DNA from: Bacillus sp. AFS059628
GTDB lineage: Bacteria; Bacillota; Bacilli; Bacillales; Bacillaceae_G
Assembly: GCF_002571225.1 (NCBI RefSeq)
Contig: NZ_NVEC01000030.1
Location: 1-32,351 of the forward strand
Direction of reading: 5' to 3'
DNA length: 32,351 nucleotides
The translations under genes were made by a program, and so were the position numbers. The notes below the pieces were generated by a model. The model saw only the letters and a list, made by a program, of their open reading frames with translations. It was not told the DNA's origin and did no database searches. This document shows positions 1 to 7,080 of this stretch, piece after piece (within the stretch, counting starts at the first letter, position 1; every line of letters begins with the position of its first letter).

Positions 1-1
1 A

Positions 2-76
2 TGGGCTATAGCCAAGCGGTAAGGCAACGGACTTTGACTCCGTCATGCGCTGGTTCGAATCCAGCTAGCCCAGCCA
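2..76 (+). tRNA. tRNA-Gln (anticodon TTG)
   Basis: Cloverleaf with a TGGGCTA/TAGCCCA acceptor stem, an ACGGA/TCCGT anticodon stem and loop CTTTGAC, giving anticodon TTG at 34-36. The T loop is GGTTCGAATCC and CCA is encoded at 74-76. It sits at the very edge of the window, so it is probably an inner member of a longer tRNA array whose promoter lies upstream. Confidence 0.95.
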
Positions 77-80
77 TTTT

Positions 81-155
81 GCGGAAGTAGTTCAGTGGTA
101 GAATACAACCTTGCCAAGGTTGGGGTCGCGGGTTCGAATCCCGTCTTCCGCTCCA
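81..155 (+). tRNA. tRNA-Gly (anticodon GCC)
   Basis: GCGGAAG/CTTCCGC acceptor stem, anticodon stem CAACC/GGTTG around TTGCCAA (anticodon GCC), T loop GGTTCGAATCCC, encoded CCA at 153-155. It follows the Gln tRNA after 4 nt, so the two belong to one polycistronic tRNA transcript. Confidence 0.96.
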
Positions 156-169
156 ATAAAATTTCATAT

Positions 170-240
<71 letters not shown>

Positions 241-250
241 TTTCTTTTGT

Positions 251-332
251 GCCGATGTGGCGGAATTGGCAGACGCGCACGACTCAAAATCGTGTTCCTT
301 CGGGAGTGTCGGTTCGACCCCGACCATCGGTA
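251..332 (+). tRNA. tRNA-Leu (anticodon CAA)
   Basis: Class II tRNA with GCCGATG/CATCGGT acceptor stem, anticodon stem CACGA/TCGTG around CTCAAAA (CAA), a long variable arm (TTCCTTCGGGAG) and T loop GGTTCGACCCC. CCA is not encoded. From family knowledge, tRNA-Leu(CAA) is one of the two leucine tRNAs 2'-O-methylated at position 34 by TrmL, which is encoded at 7081-7569. Confidence 0.95.
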
Positions 333-350
333 TCACGAACGGCGTAATAA

Positions 351-388
351 AAAATCTCTATACAATTAGTATAGAGATTTTTTTGTTT
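351..388 (+). terminator. Terminator of the tRNA cluster
   Basis: A 13-bp perfect stem (AAAATCTCTATAC with GTATAGAGATTTT, loop AATTA) runs into a T-rich tail. It lies just after tRNA-Leu and ends the tRNA operon. Confidence 0.9.
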
Positions 389-431
389 TTTTTCGCGTGA
401 CAAAAAGTGTGCGGTGAGTAAACTAAGAAAT

Positions 432-473
432 ATTAAAAGGATAAGAACAAACATTCATTTTTATCTTTTTAAT
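432..473 (-). terminator. AT-only stem-loop, possible weak terminator
   Basis: ATTAAAAGGATAA (432-444) pairs with TTATCTTTTTAAT (461-473) around a 16-nt loop. It lies downstream of the minus-strand gene ending at 508, where a terminator is expected, but the stem contains almost no GC and may be weak. Confidence 0.4.
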
Positions 474-507
474 TCCGGTATTCTATACAATATTCTCTTT
501 GAGCACT

Positions 508-828
508 CTAGAGAGAATTTCTCCACCCCGGTGACATGAAATTAAATCCGACACCACCAGTAGATATTAGTACATTATCACCGGTTAAGTTTGTAATTTC
601 TAAAAACCTCTTTTCAAACTCTGCTTTGTTGTACTTGTACATAGTTGAGTGGCACGCCCACATGTGCGTTGAAGTACTCAACCAGTCTCCTAATTCCTTT
701 AATTCAGGAAACGACTCAAATTGAATTGGTGCATCTAATTTCATGAATCTCACTTGATAGATAGTTGGGTTTAGCTTTTCTCCTATTCCTTTAAGAGTAT
801 GTGTGTTTTTTTCGTTTGCATGTGTCAT
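508..828 (-). CDS. Small conserved-looking hypothetical protein
   Basis: 106 residues, cytoplasmic by sequence: no signal peptide or membrane segment. I do not recognise the family. The start is supported by a strong GGGGGAG ribosome binding site 5 nt before ATG. The protein is mixed charged and aromatic, with two Cys-free halves joined around THMWACHSTMYKYNKAEFEKRF; the WACHS cysteine is the only one. It stands alone on the minus strand between the tRNA cluster and the YebC-family gene. A -10-like TGTATAATA occurs on the minus strand near 870. The overlapping plus-strand frame (536-724) has no ribosome binding site, so I treat it as a shadow. Confidence 0.7.
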   Translation of the reverse strand: MTHANEKNTHTLKGIGEKLNPTIYQVRFMKLDAPIQFESFPELKELGDWLSTSTHMWACHSTMYKYNKAEFEKRFLEITNLTGDNVLISTGGVGFNFMSPGWRNSL

Positions 829-926
829 AATTCTCCCCCATTTCCCCTTCGAATTTTTCCCTATTTTTATTATACAACAATAGAAAGAAAATATGGGAAT
901 ATTATGGAAGTCGGTATCGGCGATAT

Positions 927-961
927 AAAAAAGGCTCTAACATTTCTGTTAGAGCCTTTTT
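927..961. terminator. Orphan intergenic terminator
   Basis: AAAAGGCTCTAACA (929-942), loop TTTC, TGTTAGAGCCTTTT (947-960): a 14-bp perfect stem with A and T runs on its two sides, so it could stop transcription from either direction. It lies between two divergent genes and follows no recognised gene. The rest of the gap 829-1179 shows only AT-rich sequence and a possible promoter at its right end. Confidence 0.85.
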
Positions 962-1111
962 GTTAAATTATACTATGTGCTTCTAAAATTCGTAATAAAC
1001 GTAGGAATTCATGTATAATATAACTTGTCGAAAGAACAAAATGATAGTGATTTATATTATGTCTGTAATATGAATTAAAGATGAACTTTTTATATTTCTT
1101 TTAAAAATGTG

Positions 1112-1140
1112 TTGAATACACATTATATTTCATATTAATA
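1112..1140 (+). promoter_or_regulatory. Candidate sigma-A promoter of the YebC-family gene
   Basis: TTGAAT at 1112-1117, a 17-nt spacer and TTAATA at 1135-1140, about 40 nt before the start codon. The -35 matches well; the -10 is weak. Confidence 0.4.
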
Positions 1141-1179
1141 TTTTTATGTAGATTTAAAACGGGAAAGAGAGTGGAAAGT

Positions 1180-1899
1180 ATGGGTCGTAAATGGAATAAT
1201 ATTAAGGATAAAAAAGCATCAAAAGATGCAAATACTAGCCGTATATACGCGAAATTTGGACGTGAAATTTATGTGGCAGCAAAACAAGGCGAGCCAGATC
1301 CAGAATCAAACCAAGCGCTTAGAGTTGTATTAGAACGTGCGAAAACATACAATGTTCCAAGAACAATTATCGATCGTGCAGTTGAAAAAGCAAAAGGCGG
1401 TTCAGAAGAAAATTATGATGAGCTTCGTTATGAAGGATTCGGACCAAATGGATCTATGGTCATTGTAGATACACTTACGAATAACGTAAACCGTACTGCA
1501 GCAGATGTACGAGCTGCATTTAGCAAAAACGGTGGTAACATGGGTGTAAACGGTTCTGTAGCTTACATGTTTGATGCGACAGCTGTTATCGGCCTTGAAG
1601 GGAAAACATCAGATGAAGTTCTTGAAATTTTAATGGAAGCAGACGTGGATGCACGTGACATTCTTGAAGAAGAAGATGCTGTTATCGTGTATGCTGAGCC
1701 TGACCAATTCCATGCAGTACAATCTGCACTTAAAGATGCTGGTGTTGAAGAATTCACAGTTGCTGAATTAACAATGCTTGCACAAAGTGATGTAACACTT
1801 CCTGAAGATGCACAAGCGCAATTTGAAAAAATGGTTGATGCATTAGAAGATCTAGAAGATGTGCAACAAGTTTACCACAACGTAGACTTAGGAGAATAA
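1180..1899 (+). CDS. YebC/PmpR-family transcriptional/translational regulator
   Basis: 239-residue cytoplasmic protein of the YebC family, closest in form to B. subtilis YeeI (same length). Family hallmarks are all visible: N-terminal [20 protein letters not shown], then [32 protein letters not shown], then [14 protein letters not shown]. Members have been described as DNA-binding regulators, and more recently as proteins easing ribosome stalling at proline stretches; the sequence cannot decide between these. I chose the ATG at 1180 (MGRKW), the family's usual start, over the GTG at 1171, because the purine-rich GAGAGTGG then sits at SD distance. Single-gene unit with its own terminator. Confidence 0.93.
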   Translation: MGRKWNNIKDKKASKDANTSRIYAKFGREIYVAAKQGEPDPESNQALRVVLERAKTYNVPRTIIDRAVEKAKGGSEENYDELRYEGFGPNGSMVIVDTLTNNVNRTAADVRAAFSKNGGNMGVNGSVAYMFDATAVIGLEGKTSDEVLEILMEADVDARDILEEEDAVIVYAEPDQFHAVQSALKDAGVEEFTVAELTMLAQSDVTLPEDAQAQFEKMVDALEDLEDVQQVYHNVDLGE

Positions 1900-1909
1900 T
1901 ACGATAGAT

Positions 1910-1947
1910 AGAAGCCCCTTTCGTTTTAACGGATAGGGGCTTCTTTG
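1910..1947 (+). terminator. Terminator after the YebC-family gene
   Basis: AGAAGCCCCT pairs with AGGGGCTTCT, followed by T-rich sequence; 11 nt after the stop codon. Confidence 0.9.
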
Positions 1948-2051
1948 TATGAATTTAATTAAGGTGATGAATGAGTAAAGGTATTTTGTTGTAGACAGGG
2001 AATATGCTTATACGGATATGTGAAATATTCATTATTGCTAGGAGGCTTAAT

Positions 2052-2513
2052 ATGGAACATAAAACACCAAAGCATATCGTTGCTGTAGCAGGTTATTTAA
2101 TAAATGAAAAAGACGAAGTGTTATTAGCTAAAGTACATTGGCGATCGGATACGTGGGAGTTGCCAGGAGGACAGGTAGAAGAAGGAGAAGCGCTCGATCA
2201 AGCTGTTTGTAGGGAAATAAAAGAGGAAACAGGATTAACGGTGAAGCCTATCGGTATTACAGGAGTTTATTATAATGCTTCCATGCACATTCTAGCTGTT
2301 GTTTTTAAAGTGGCATACGTGAGCGGTGAAATACAAATTCAGCCTGAAGAAATACAAGAAGCTAAATTTGTTGCTTTAAACGAAGAGAACATAGATGAGT
2401 ACATAACGCGTCCTCATATGAAATCCAGAACGCTTGATGCGATGAGAGCAACACATTGTATTCCTTACGAAACGTGGGAGGTGCAGCCGTATCATTTAAT
2501 AGGTAGGTTGTAA
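2052..2513 (+). CDS. NUDIX hydrolase
   Basis: 153 residues with a complete Nudix box, GGQVEEGEALDQAVCREIKEETGL (GX5EX7REUXEEXGU), at about residues 39-61; this binds metal and cleaves a nucleoside-diphosphate-linked substrate. The flanking beta strands are typical of small MutT-like enzymes, but the substrate cannot be inferred. The start is ATG 2052, preceded by AGGAGG with 6-nt spacing. An in-frame upstream ATG at 2004 lacks a ribosome binding site and would add 16 residues unlike the family. It stands alone between two terminators. Confidence 0.9.
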   Translation: MEHKTPKHIVAVAGYLINEKDEVLLAKVHWRSDTWELPGGQVEEGEALDQAVCREIKEETGLTVKPIGITGVYYNASMHILAVVFKVAYVSGEIQIQPEEIQEAKFVALNEENIDEYITRPHMKSRTLDAMRATHCIPYETWEVQPYHLIGRL

Positions 2514-2514
2514 A

Positions 2515-2561
2515 GAAAAGGGTAGCTGGTTTGAGATACAATCAAATCACTACTCTTTTTT
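2515..2561 (+). terminator. Imperfect terminator after the NUDIX gene
   Basis: AAAGGGTAGCTGGTTTGA pairs imperfectly with TCAAATCACTACTCTTTT, ending in a T run, directly after the stop codon. Confidence 0.7.
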
Positions 2562-2605
2562 GTATACTGTTTAAGAAAAAGGTCAAAATAATAATAGGGC
2601 TAGTA

Positions 2606-2635
2606 TTGATTTTAAGAACGTTTGTTCTGTATAAT
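2606..2635 (+). promoter_or_regulatory. Promoter with a LexA-like box in its spacer
   Basis: TTGATT (2606-2611), an 18-nt spacer and TATAAT (2630-2635). The spacer holds AGAAC-GTTT-GTTCT (2615-2628), a perfect inverted repeat matching GAAC-N4-GTTC, the core of the Bacillus LexA (DinR) operator, placed where a bound repressor would block polymerase. The next annotated gene starts about 310 nt downstream. Confidence 0.5.
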
Positions 2636-2672
2636 ATATGATATATTGTATACATTTAGATTACTAGATACT

Positions 2673-2703
2673 TACAAATATATATATTTGTAGATGATAT
2701 AAT
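2673..2703 (+). promoter_or_regulatory. 20-bp palindrome abutting an extended -10
   Basis: TACAAATATA followed directly by its complement TATATTTGTA makes a perfect 20-bp palindrome at 2673-2692. TGATATAAT (2695-2703), an extended -10 element, follows 2 nt later. The palindrome covers the -35 area, as an operator would. Being AT-only, it could also have arisen by chance. Confidence 0.4.
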
Positions 2704-2817
2704 GAAAATAGGTTGCTTTAATAGAGAAGCCTTAAACCTTACTTTGTTATTGGTTATTCTTGTTTTGACATAATCTATATTCAATATTTCAGATGAATAG
2801 TAGATAAAATAAGACTG

Positions 2818-2857
2818 TGATACAATACTTTTTTATACCTTACAATGATGTAAGGTA
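2818..2857 (+). promoter_or_regulatory. Extended -10 promoter with downstream inverted repeat
   Basis: TGATACAAT (2818-2826) is an extended -10. Just after the likely transcription start lies TACCTTAC-AATGAT-GTAAGGTA (2836-2857), a perfect 8-bp inverted repeat: an operator or a leader hairpin. It is the promoter-like element nearest to the transglycosylase gene, about 90 nt before its start. Confidence 0.5.
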
Positions 2858-2945
2858 CGTGTAAGAGAAATCGATGGGATGTTTTTTTACAACAAGGTAT
2901 TCTTAAAGTAAGGGTTATACGCTGTGTGGAAAAGAGGTGTTCAAG

Positions 2946-3722
2946 GTGAAAGAACGAGTATTATCTAGGGTGAACTATCATCAAAAAGTTGCATTAAATC
3001 CAATAACTAAATTCTTTTATAAAGCCATTATATTATTATTATTGTTAAGTTGTACGTTATTATTCGTTGGAAATGTGATGATTGAGCAAAGTGATATTAG
3101 TAAATTACATGTACCGGCTAAGCTAGAGGTGCCAGAATCATTGACACATGCATTTATTGCGACAGAAGATAAAAGGTTTTATCATCATAACGGTTTAGAT
3201 TATATAGCGATTGTCAGAGCGTCTGTCGAGAATATAAAAGCTGGTGGTGTTGTGCAAGGTGGAAGTACAATTACACAACAGTTATCCAAAAATGCTTTTT
3301 TAACAAATGAACGTACATTTTCTCGTAAGTGGAAAGAGATTTTCTATACGAAAAAGATTGAACGTACATTTACGAAGGATGAAATTTTAAAATTGTATGT
3401 AAGCAATATTTATTACGGAGAAGGAGCATGGGGAATTGAAAAAGCGGCAAACCTTTACTTTGGTAAAAAGGTAAGTCAATTAACGCTAGCTGAAAGTGCG
3501 ATGATGGCTGCTGTAGTAAAGGCACCTGCTTATTACTCACCGGCACAAAATTATGATAAGGCTGTAGAGAGACGAAATGTTGTTTTGAGACTGATGGAGA
3601 AAGAAGGCTATATCAATCATGATGAGTATGTGCAAGCAGTTAGTGAGAAGTTAGTAATTCGTCATGATATAAAAACAGAGCAGTCGATGTTAAATAGTGC
3701 TCGTGAAAAAGCAGTAAGCTAA
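2946..3722 (+). CDS. Monofunctional peptidoglycan glycosyltransferase (GT51)
   Basis: 258-residue membrane-anchored enzyme that polymerises lipid II into glycan strands on the outer face of the membrane. A short cytoplasmic tail is followed by one membrane helix (about 26-45) and a GT51 domain: ATEDKRFYHHNG with catalytic Glu74, GGSTITQQLSKN (106-116), RKWKEIFYTKKIE with the second glutamate, YYGEGAWGIEKAANLYFGK and LTLAESAMMAA. There is no transpeptidase domain and the length is normal for MtgA/SgtB-type proteins. I prefer GTG 2946, since GAGGTG then sits 6 nt upstream; GTG 2937 would overlap that site. The 370-nt upstream gap carries several regulatory elements, described separately. Confidence 0.9.
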   Translation: MKERVLSRVNYHQKVALNPITKFFYKAIILLLLLSCTLLFVGNVMIEQSDISKLHVPAKLEVPESLTHAFIATEDKRFYHHNGLDYIAIVRASVENIKAGGVVQGGSTITQQLSKNAFLTNERTFSRKWKEIFYTKKIERTFTKDEILKLYVSNIYYGEGAWGIEKAANLYFGKKVSQLTLAESAMMAAVVKAPAYYSPAQNYDKAVERRNVVLRLMEKEGYINHDEYVQAVSEKLVIRHDIKTEQSMLNSAREKAVS

Positions 3723-3754
3723 AGGAAGTTCCTACATAGGAGCTTCCTTTTTTT
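3721..3754 (+). terminator. Terminator of the transglycosylase gene
   Basis: AAAGGAAGTTCCTA pairs with AGGAGCTTCCTTT (one G-T pair) and ends in seven T. It overlaps the stop codon. Confidence 0.9.
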
Positions 3755-3760
3755 GAATAA

Positions 3761-3795
3761 ATTGTGACAAATTGTGACACAATATCGTCACAATT
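3761..3795 (+). promoter_or_regulatory. ATTGTGACA direct and inverted repeats before bdbD
   Basis: ATTGTGACA occurs at 3761-3769 and again at 3771-3779, exactly one helical turn apart. AATTGTGAC (3770-3778) also forms a 9-bp inverted repeat with GTCACAATT (3787-3795). This looks like a multi-site operator about 115 nt before the bdbD start codon. The TGTGA/TCACA halves resemble Crp/Fnr or Rex half-sites, but the spacing fits neither consensus. Confidence 0.45.
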
Positions 3796-3910
3796 ATTGT
3801 ATTTTTGTAATTTATGTGAGCGTGTTCATTGCGTGACGTATATAAGTGTTGATATTATGTGTATTGTGTACAATGCTGTATACAGAATATGAATTTAAAG
3901 AGGAATGTAT

Positions 3911-4561
3911 ATGAAATCAAATAAACTCATGGCTCTTGGTATCGTTTTTTCTATCGCAGTATTGATTGTAATCGGAACAATTGCGTATAGCATCATAAAT
4001 GACAAAAAAGATAAAGGGAATGAGATGTTTGCTTATTCCACACAACAATCTTTAGGGAAAGATGATGCCCCAGTTAAGGTAGTTGAATTTGGAGACTTCA
4101 AATGTCCTGCTTGTCGTACTTGGGATGTAACAGTATTACCACGATTAAAAGAAGAGTATATCGATAAAGGCAAAGTGCAGTTATACTTTATTAACTTCCC
4201 ATTTATCGGAAAAGACTCTGATTTAGGTGCAGCGGCTGGTGAAGCAATTTATAAACAAGATAAAGATTCATTCTGGACTTTCTATGATGAGATTTATCAA
4301 AGTCAAAAGAAAGATACGGAAGAGTGGATTACAGAAGAATTGCTTCTTAATATTGTGAAAGAGAAACTTCCGAAAGTTGATGTAGCGCAATTTAAGAAAG
4401 ATTTACACAGTAAAGAAATAAAAGAAAAAGTACGTAAAGATTCAGATCGTGCTCAAAAATTAAAAGTTCAAGGTGCTCCTTCAGTATATGTAAACGGGAA
4501 TCTTGCAAATCCTGATTTCGATAGTATGAAGAAGGCGATTGATAAAGAATTGAAAAAGTGA
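3911..4561 (+). CDS. bdbD: Membrane-anchored thiol-disulfide oxidoreductase, BdbD/DsbA type
   Basis: 216 residues: one N-terminal membrane helix (about 7-28), then an extracytoplasmic thioredoxin-fold domain of the DsbA/DSBA_2 type. The active site is FGDFKCPACRTW with Cys65 and Cys68 (CPAC); the GAPSVYVNG segment near the C terminus supplies the cis-proline loop. BdbD introduces disulfides into exported proteins, including competence proteins in B. subtilis, and is reoxidised by the quinone-linked partner BdbC. No bdbC lies beside it here, whereas B. subtilis has bdbDC together. ATG 3911 is chosen because AAAGAGG lies 7 nt upstream; ATG 3905 is too close to it. Confidence 0.88.
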   Translation: MKSNKLMALGIVFSIAVLIVIGTIAYSIINDKKDKGNEMFAYSTQQSLGKDDAPVKVVEFGDFKCPACRTWDVTVLPRLKEEYIDKGKVQLYFINFPFIGKDSDLGAAAGEAIYKQDKDSFWTFYDEIYQSQKKDTEEWITEELLLNIVKEKLPKVDVAQFKKDLHSKEIKEKVRKDSDRAQKLKVQGAPSVYVNGNLANPDFDSMKKAIDKELKK

Positions 4562-4583
4562 TGAGTATCTCATCACTTTTTCG
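4553..4583 (+). terminator. Terminator overlapping the bdbD stop codon
   Basis: AAAAAGTGATGAG, loop TAT, CTCATCACTTTTT: 13-bp perfect stem whose 5' arm contains the stop codon. Confidence 0.92.
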
Positions 4584-4602
4584 ACTTTTTTCGATAAAAT
4601 TC

Positions 4603-4631
4603 TTGCTTCCGCTTTTTGTACATGCTATACT
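4603..4631 (+). promoter_or_regulatory. Sigma-A promoter of tRNA-Gly(TCC)
   Basis: TTGCTT (4603-4608), an exact 17-nt spacer and TATACT (4626-4631). Transcription would start about 38 nt before the tRNA, and the promoter lies immediately after the bdbD terminator. Confidence 0.75.
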
Positions 4632-4675
4632 ACTTTACATAAGTTATTCTAATATCTTATATTTATTTCATATTT

Positions 4676-4749
4676 GCGGGTGTAGTTTAGTGGTAAAACA
4701 AGAGCCTTCCAAGCTCTGGTCGAGAGTTCGATTCTCTTCACCCGCTCCA
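4676..4749 (+). tRNA. tRNA-Gly (anticodon TCC)
   Basis: GCGGGTG/CACCCGC acceptor stem, anticodon stem AGAGC/GCTCT around CTTCCAA (TCC), T loop AGTTCGATTCT, encoded CCA. It is a single-gene tRNA unit with its own promoter and terminator, separate from the cluster at the left end, which carries the GCC isoacceptor. Confidence 0.96.
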
Positions 4750-4783
4750 AATTTTATTAAATGTTTTTCTATAAATTGTGATC

Positions 4784-4828
4784 AACGCAGTGTTTCGTTT
4801 CCGAGATAAACGAGGCATTGCGTTTTTT
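4784..4828 (+). terminator. Terminator of the single tRNA-Gly
   Basis: AACGCA-GTG-TTTCGTTT pairs with AAACGA-GGCAT-TGCGTT across a small internal bulge, followed by six T. Confidence 0.85.
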
Positions 4829-4947
4829 AATGTTTGGAAAACATAATTGTATGCGAAAATAGAAGTAAAGAATAGTATTCCGAAAGTGAATTGCTAACCA
4901 ATAGATCGTTACATAAAAGATGGATTCATCTGAGGAGGCGATTAGGA

Positions 4948-6090
4948 ATGGATTTTGAACAATTAAAGCAAGATGTAATTGCGTATAGTAAAACGATTGG
5001 TATAGATAAAATAGGCTTTGCTAGTGCTTCACCATTTGAAGAATTAAAGCAGCGGTTAATCCAGCAGCAACAATTAAATTATCAATCTGGATTTGAAGAG
5101 CCTGATATAGAAAAAAGAACGAACCCGCAGCTTCTACTACCTGGTGCAAAATCAATTATTGCGATTGCATTAGCGTATCCTTCAAAATTAAAAAATGCAC
5201 CATTAAGTAAGCGAGGAGAACGCCGTGGTATTTTTTGTCGTGCCTCTTGGGGACAAGATTACCACCTTGTTTTACGGGATCGTTTGCAAAAATTAGAAGC
5301 ATATTTAATTGAAAAACTTCCCGATATAGAAGTTAAGTCAATGGTTGATACGGGTGAATTAAGTGATCGAGCTGTTTCGGAGCGTGCCGGTATTGGATGG
5401 AGCGGTAAGAACTGTGCCATTATTACACCTGAATTTGGTTCATATGTATATTTAGGAGAAATGATTACGAATGTTCCCTTTCCACCAGATCAGCCGATAG
5501 AAGATCAATGTGGGAGCTGTACAAAATGTATTGATGTTTGTCCTACAGGTGCTTTAGTACAAGGAGGACAGTTAGATTCGAAGAAATGTATTGCATTTTT
5601 AACACAGACGAAAGGATTTTTGCCTGAAGAGTACCGCGACAAAATAGGAAATCGTATTTATGGATGTGATACATGTCAGACTGTTTGTCCGAAAAATAAA
5701 GGGAAGGATTTTCATAATCATCCTGAGATGGAACCAGATCCTGAGTTAGTTAAGCCGTTATTAACACCACTTTTAACAATTAGCAATCGTGATTTTAAAG
5801 AGAAATATGGAATTATGTCTGGTTCATGGAGAGGAAAAAAGCCGTTGCAACGAAATGCAATTTTGGCACTTGCACATTTTAAAGAGGCATCAGCAATTCC
5901 TGATTTAATTGGTGTGATGAAAGATGATCCAAGACCAGTACTTCGCGGAACTGCAGCATGGGCACTTGGGAAAATTGGTGGAGATGGCGTGGGTGAAGCT
6001 ATTGAAAAAGCGATGCAACGTGAGAAAGATGAAGAGGTTCTCCATGAAATGAATCGAGGACTTGAATTGTTAGCGCAGAAAAAAGAGTAG
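4948..6090 (+). CDS. queG: Epoxyqueuosine reductase QueG
   Basis: 380-residue cytoplasmic iron-sulfur and cobalamin enzyme (B. subtilis YhbA) that performs the last step of queuosine synthesis, reducing epoxyqueuosine in the wobble position of GUN tRNAs. Visible: MVDTGELSDR with the conserved Asp134; first 4Fe-4S motif CGSCTKCIDVCP (Cys188, 191, 194, 198); Cys214; second motif CDTCQTVCP (Cys240, 243, 247); and a C-terminal HEAT-like segment (RPVLRGTAAWALGKIGG). ATG 4948 has GAGGAGG 9 nt upstream; the in-frame extension to 4891 has no ribosome binding site. First gene of the queG-amidase-trmL cluster, in the same order as yhbA-yhbB-cspR in B. subtilis. Confidence 0.95.
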   Translation: MDFEQLKQDVIAYSKTIGIDKIGFASASPFEELKQRLIQQQQLNYQSGFEEPDIEKRTNPQLLLPGAKSIIAIALAYPSKLKNAPLSKRGERRGIFCRASWGQDYHLVLRDRLQKLEAYLIEKLPDIEVKSMVDTGELSDRAVSERAGIGWSGKNCAIITPEFGSYVYLGEMITNVPFPPDQPIEDQCGSCTKCIDVCPTGALVQGGQLDSKKCIAFLTQTKGFLPEEYRDKIGNRIYGCDTCQTVCPKNKGKDFHNHPEMEPDPELVKPLLTPLLTISNRDFKEKYGIMSGSWRGKKPLQRNAILALAHFKEASAIPDLIGVMKDDPRPVLRGTAAWALGKIGGDGVGEAIEKAMQREKDEEVLHEMNRGLELLAQKKE

Positions 6091-6134
6091 ATAATATCTC
6101 CCTTTGTCATATTGTAATATGGGAGGGAGACGAA

Positions 6135-7022
6135 ATGGTTGTAAAAATAAATATTGAAAAGCAAGTACAACAATTTTTAGCATATATAACAGAGAAACGA
6201 ACAAATGTAGACGGTATTGCTGAAGATTTATTACAAATAGCACAGAGAAAGAAACAATTATTTCAAAAGCGTAATGCAGAGATAGTGAAAGCAACTGCGG
6301 ATGTTTCTTTCATGAGACAATTAAATAATAGCAATCATCAAGAAATTGATTATCAAATACATTTTAAATATTTAATTAAGCATAAAGAATTATTTTATAT
6401 CGAAGAGGAACAACTAAAACGAAGAGTTTGTTTAAATAATAGCCAGGTAATAGGTGATTATGCTATTGAGGTGCCAGAAGCAGTTGGAATGAGTGAGACA
6501 TTAGAAAGGGAAGTTACAAAAGAGAAGTACGGTTCTTATCAGTACAATCGTTTAGAAGCAGTTAAATATGCAGAGCGTTGGTGGGATGATCGAAACCCTG
6601 TATATCGAAATTTCCCTGATAATTGTACGAATTTTATTTCGCAATGTCTTCATACTGGAGAAGTACCAATGAATGGATATCCTAATATTCGCAAAGGATG
6701 GTGGCAAAGGGAGAATCAGTGGAGTTGGAGCTGGGCTGTCGCACACTCTTTTTATTGGTATTTGTCAGGTGCTACAACAGGGCTTCGAGCTGAAGCTGTT
6801 GAAAGGCCAGAGGACCTTATTCTTGGTGATGTCATCGCTTATGATTTCGAGGATGATGGTAGGTGGAATCATACGACGATTGTAGTAGCAAAAGACGCAG
6901 ATGGTATGCCGCTTGTAAATGCACATTCAGCGAATAGTCGTCGGCGTTATTGGAATTATGAAGATTCTAGTAAATATACACCACAAATGAAATATAAATT
7001 CTTTCATATTATTAATGGGTAG
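6135..7022 (+). CDS. Amidase_6-domain protein (YhbB-like putative cysteine amidase)
   Basis: 295 residues. The N-terminal ~130 residues are charged and helical without a signal peptide. The C-terminal ~160 resemble the putative amidase domain PF12671: YNRLEAVKYAERWWDDRNPVY, DNCTNFISQCL with presumed nucleophile Cys164, WSWAVAHSFYWYL, and GDVIAYDFEDDGRWNHTTIV with His246. Related domains occur in peptidoglycan-active NlpC/P60- and CHAP-like enzymes, so a role on cell-wall peptides is possible, but the missing export signal leaves this open. GGGAGGGAG lies upstream of ATG 6135; the gap to queG is 44 nt, which suggests co-transcription. Confidence 0.82.
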   Translation: MVVKINIEKQVQQFLAYITEKRTNVDGIAEDLLQIAQRKKQLFQKRNAEIVKATADVSFMRQLNNSNHQEIDYQIHFKYLIKHKELFYIEEEQLKRRVCLNNSQVIGDYAIEVPEAVGMSETLEREVTKEKYGSYQYNRLEAVKYAERWWDDRNPVYRNFPDNCTNFISQCLHTGEVPMNGYPNIRKGWWQRENQWSWSWAVAHSFYWYLSGATTGLRAEAVERPEDLILGDVIAYDFEDDGRWNHTTIVVAKDADGMPLVNAHSANSRRRYWNYEDSSKYTPQMKYKFFHIING

Positions 7023-7038
7023 AGATTTTTCGTTCAAG

Positions 7039-7047
7039 TGGTATAAT
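7039..7047 (+). promoter_or_regulatory. Extended -10 promoter of trmL
   Basis: TGGTATAAT (7039-7047) is an exact TGn-TATAAT extended -10, 33 nt before the start codon. No good -35 is visible, as is common for this class. It would let trmL be transcribed apart from queG. Confidence 0.6.
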
Positions 7048-7080
7048 ACTTAGTAGACAAAAAACAGAGGTGAATATCGC

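Noticed and set aside
2702-2773. 23-codon ORF MKIGCFNREALNLTLLLVILVLT before the transglycosylase
   Set aside because: It has no ribosome binding site and its ATG overlaps the putative -10 element; the hydrophobic stretch follows from AT-rich sequence.
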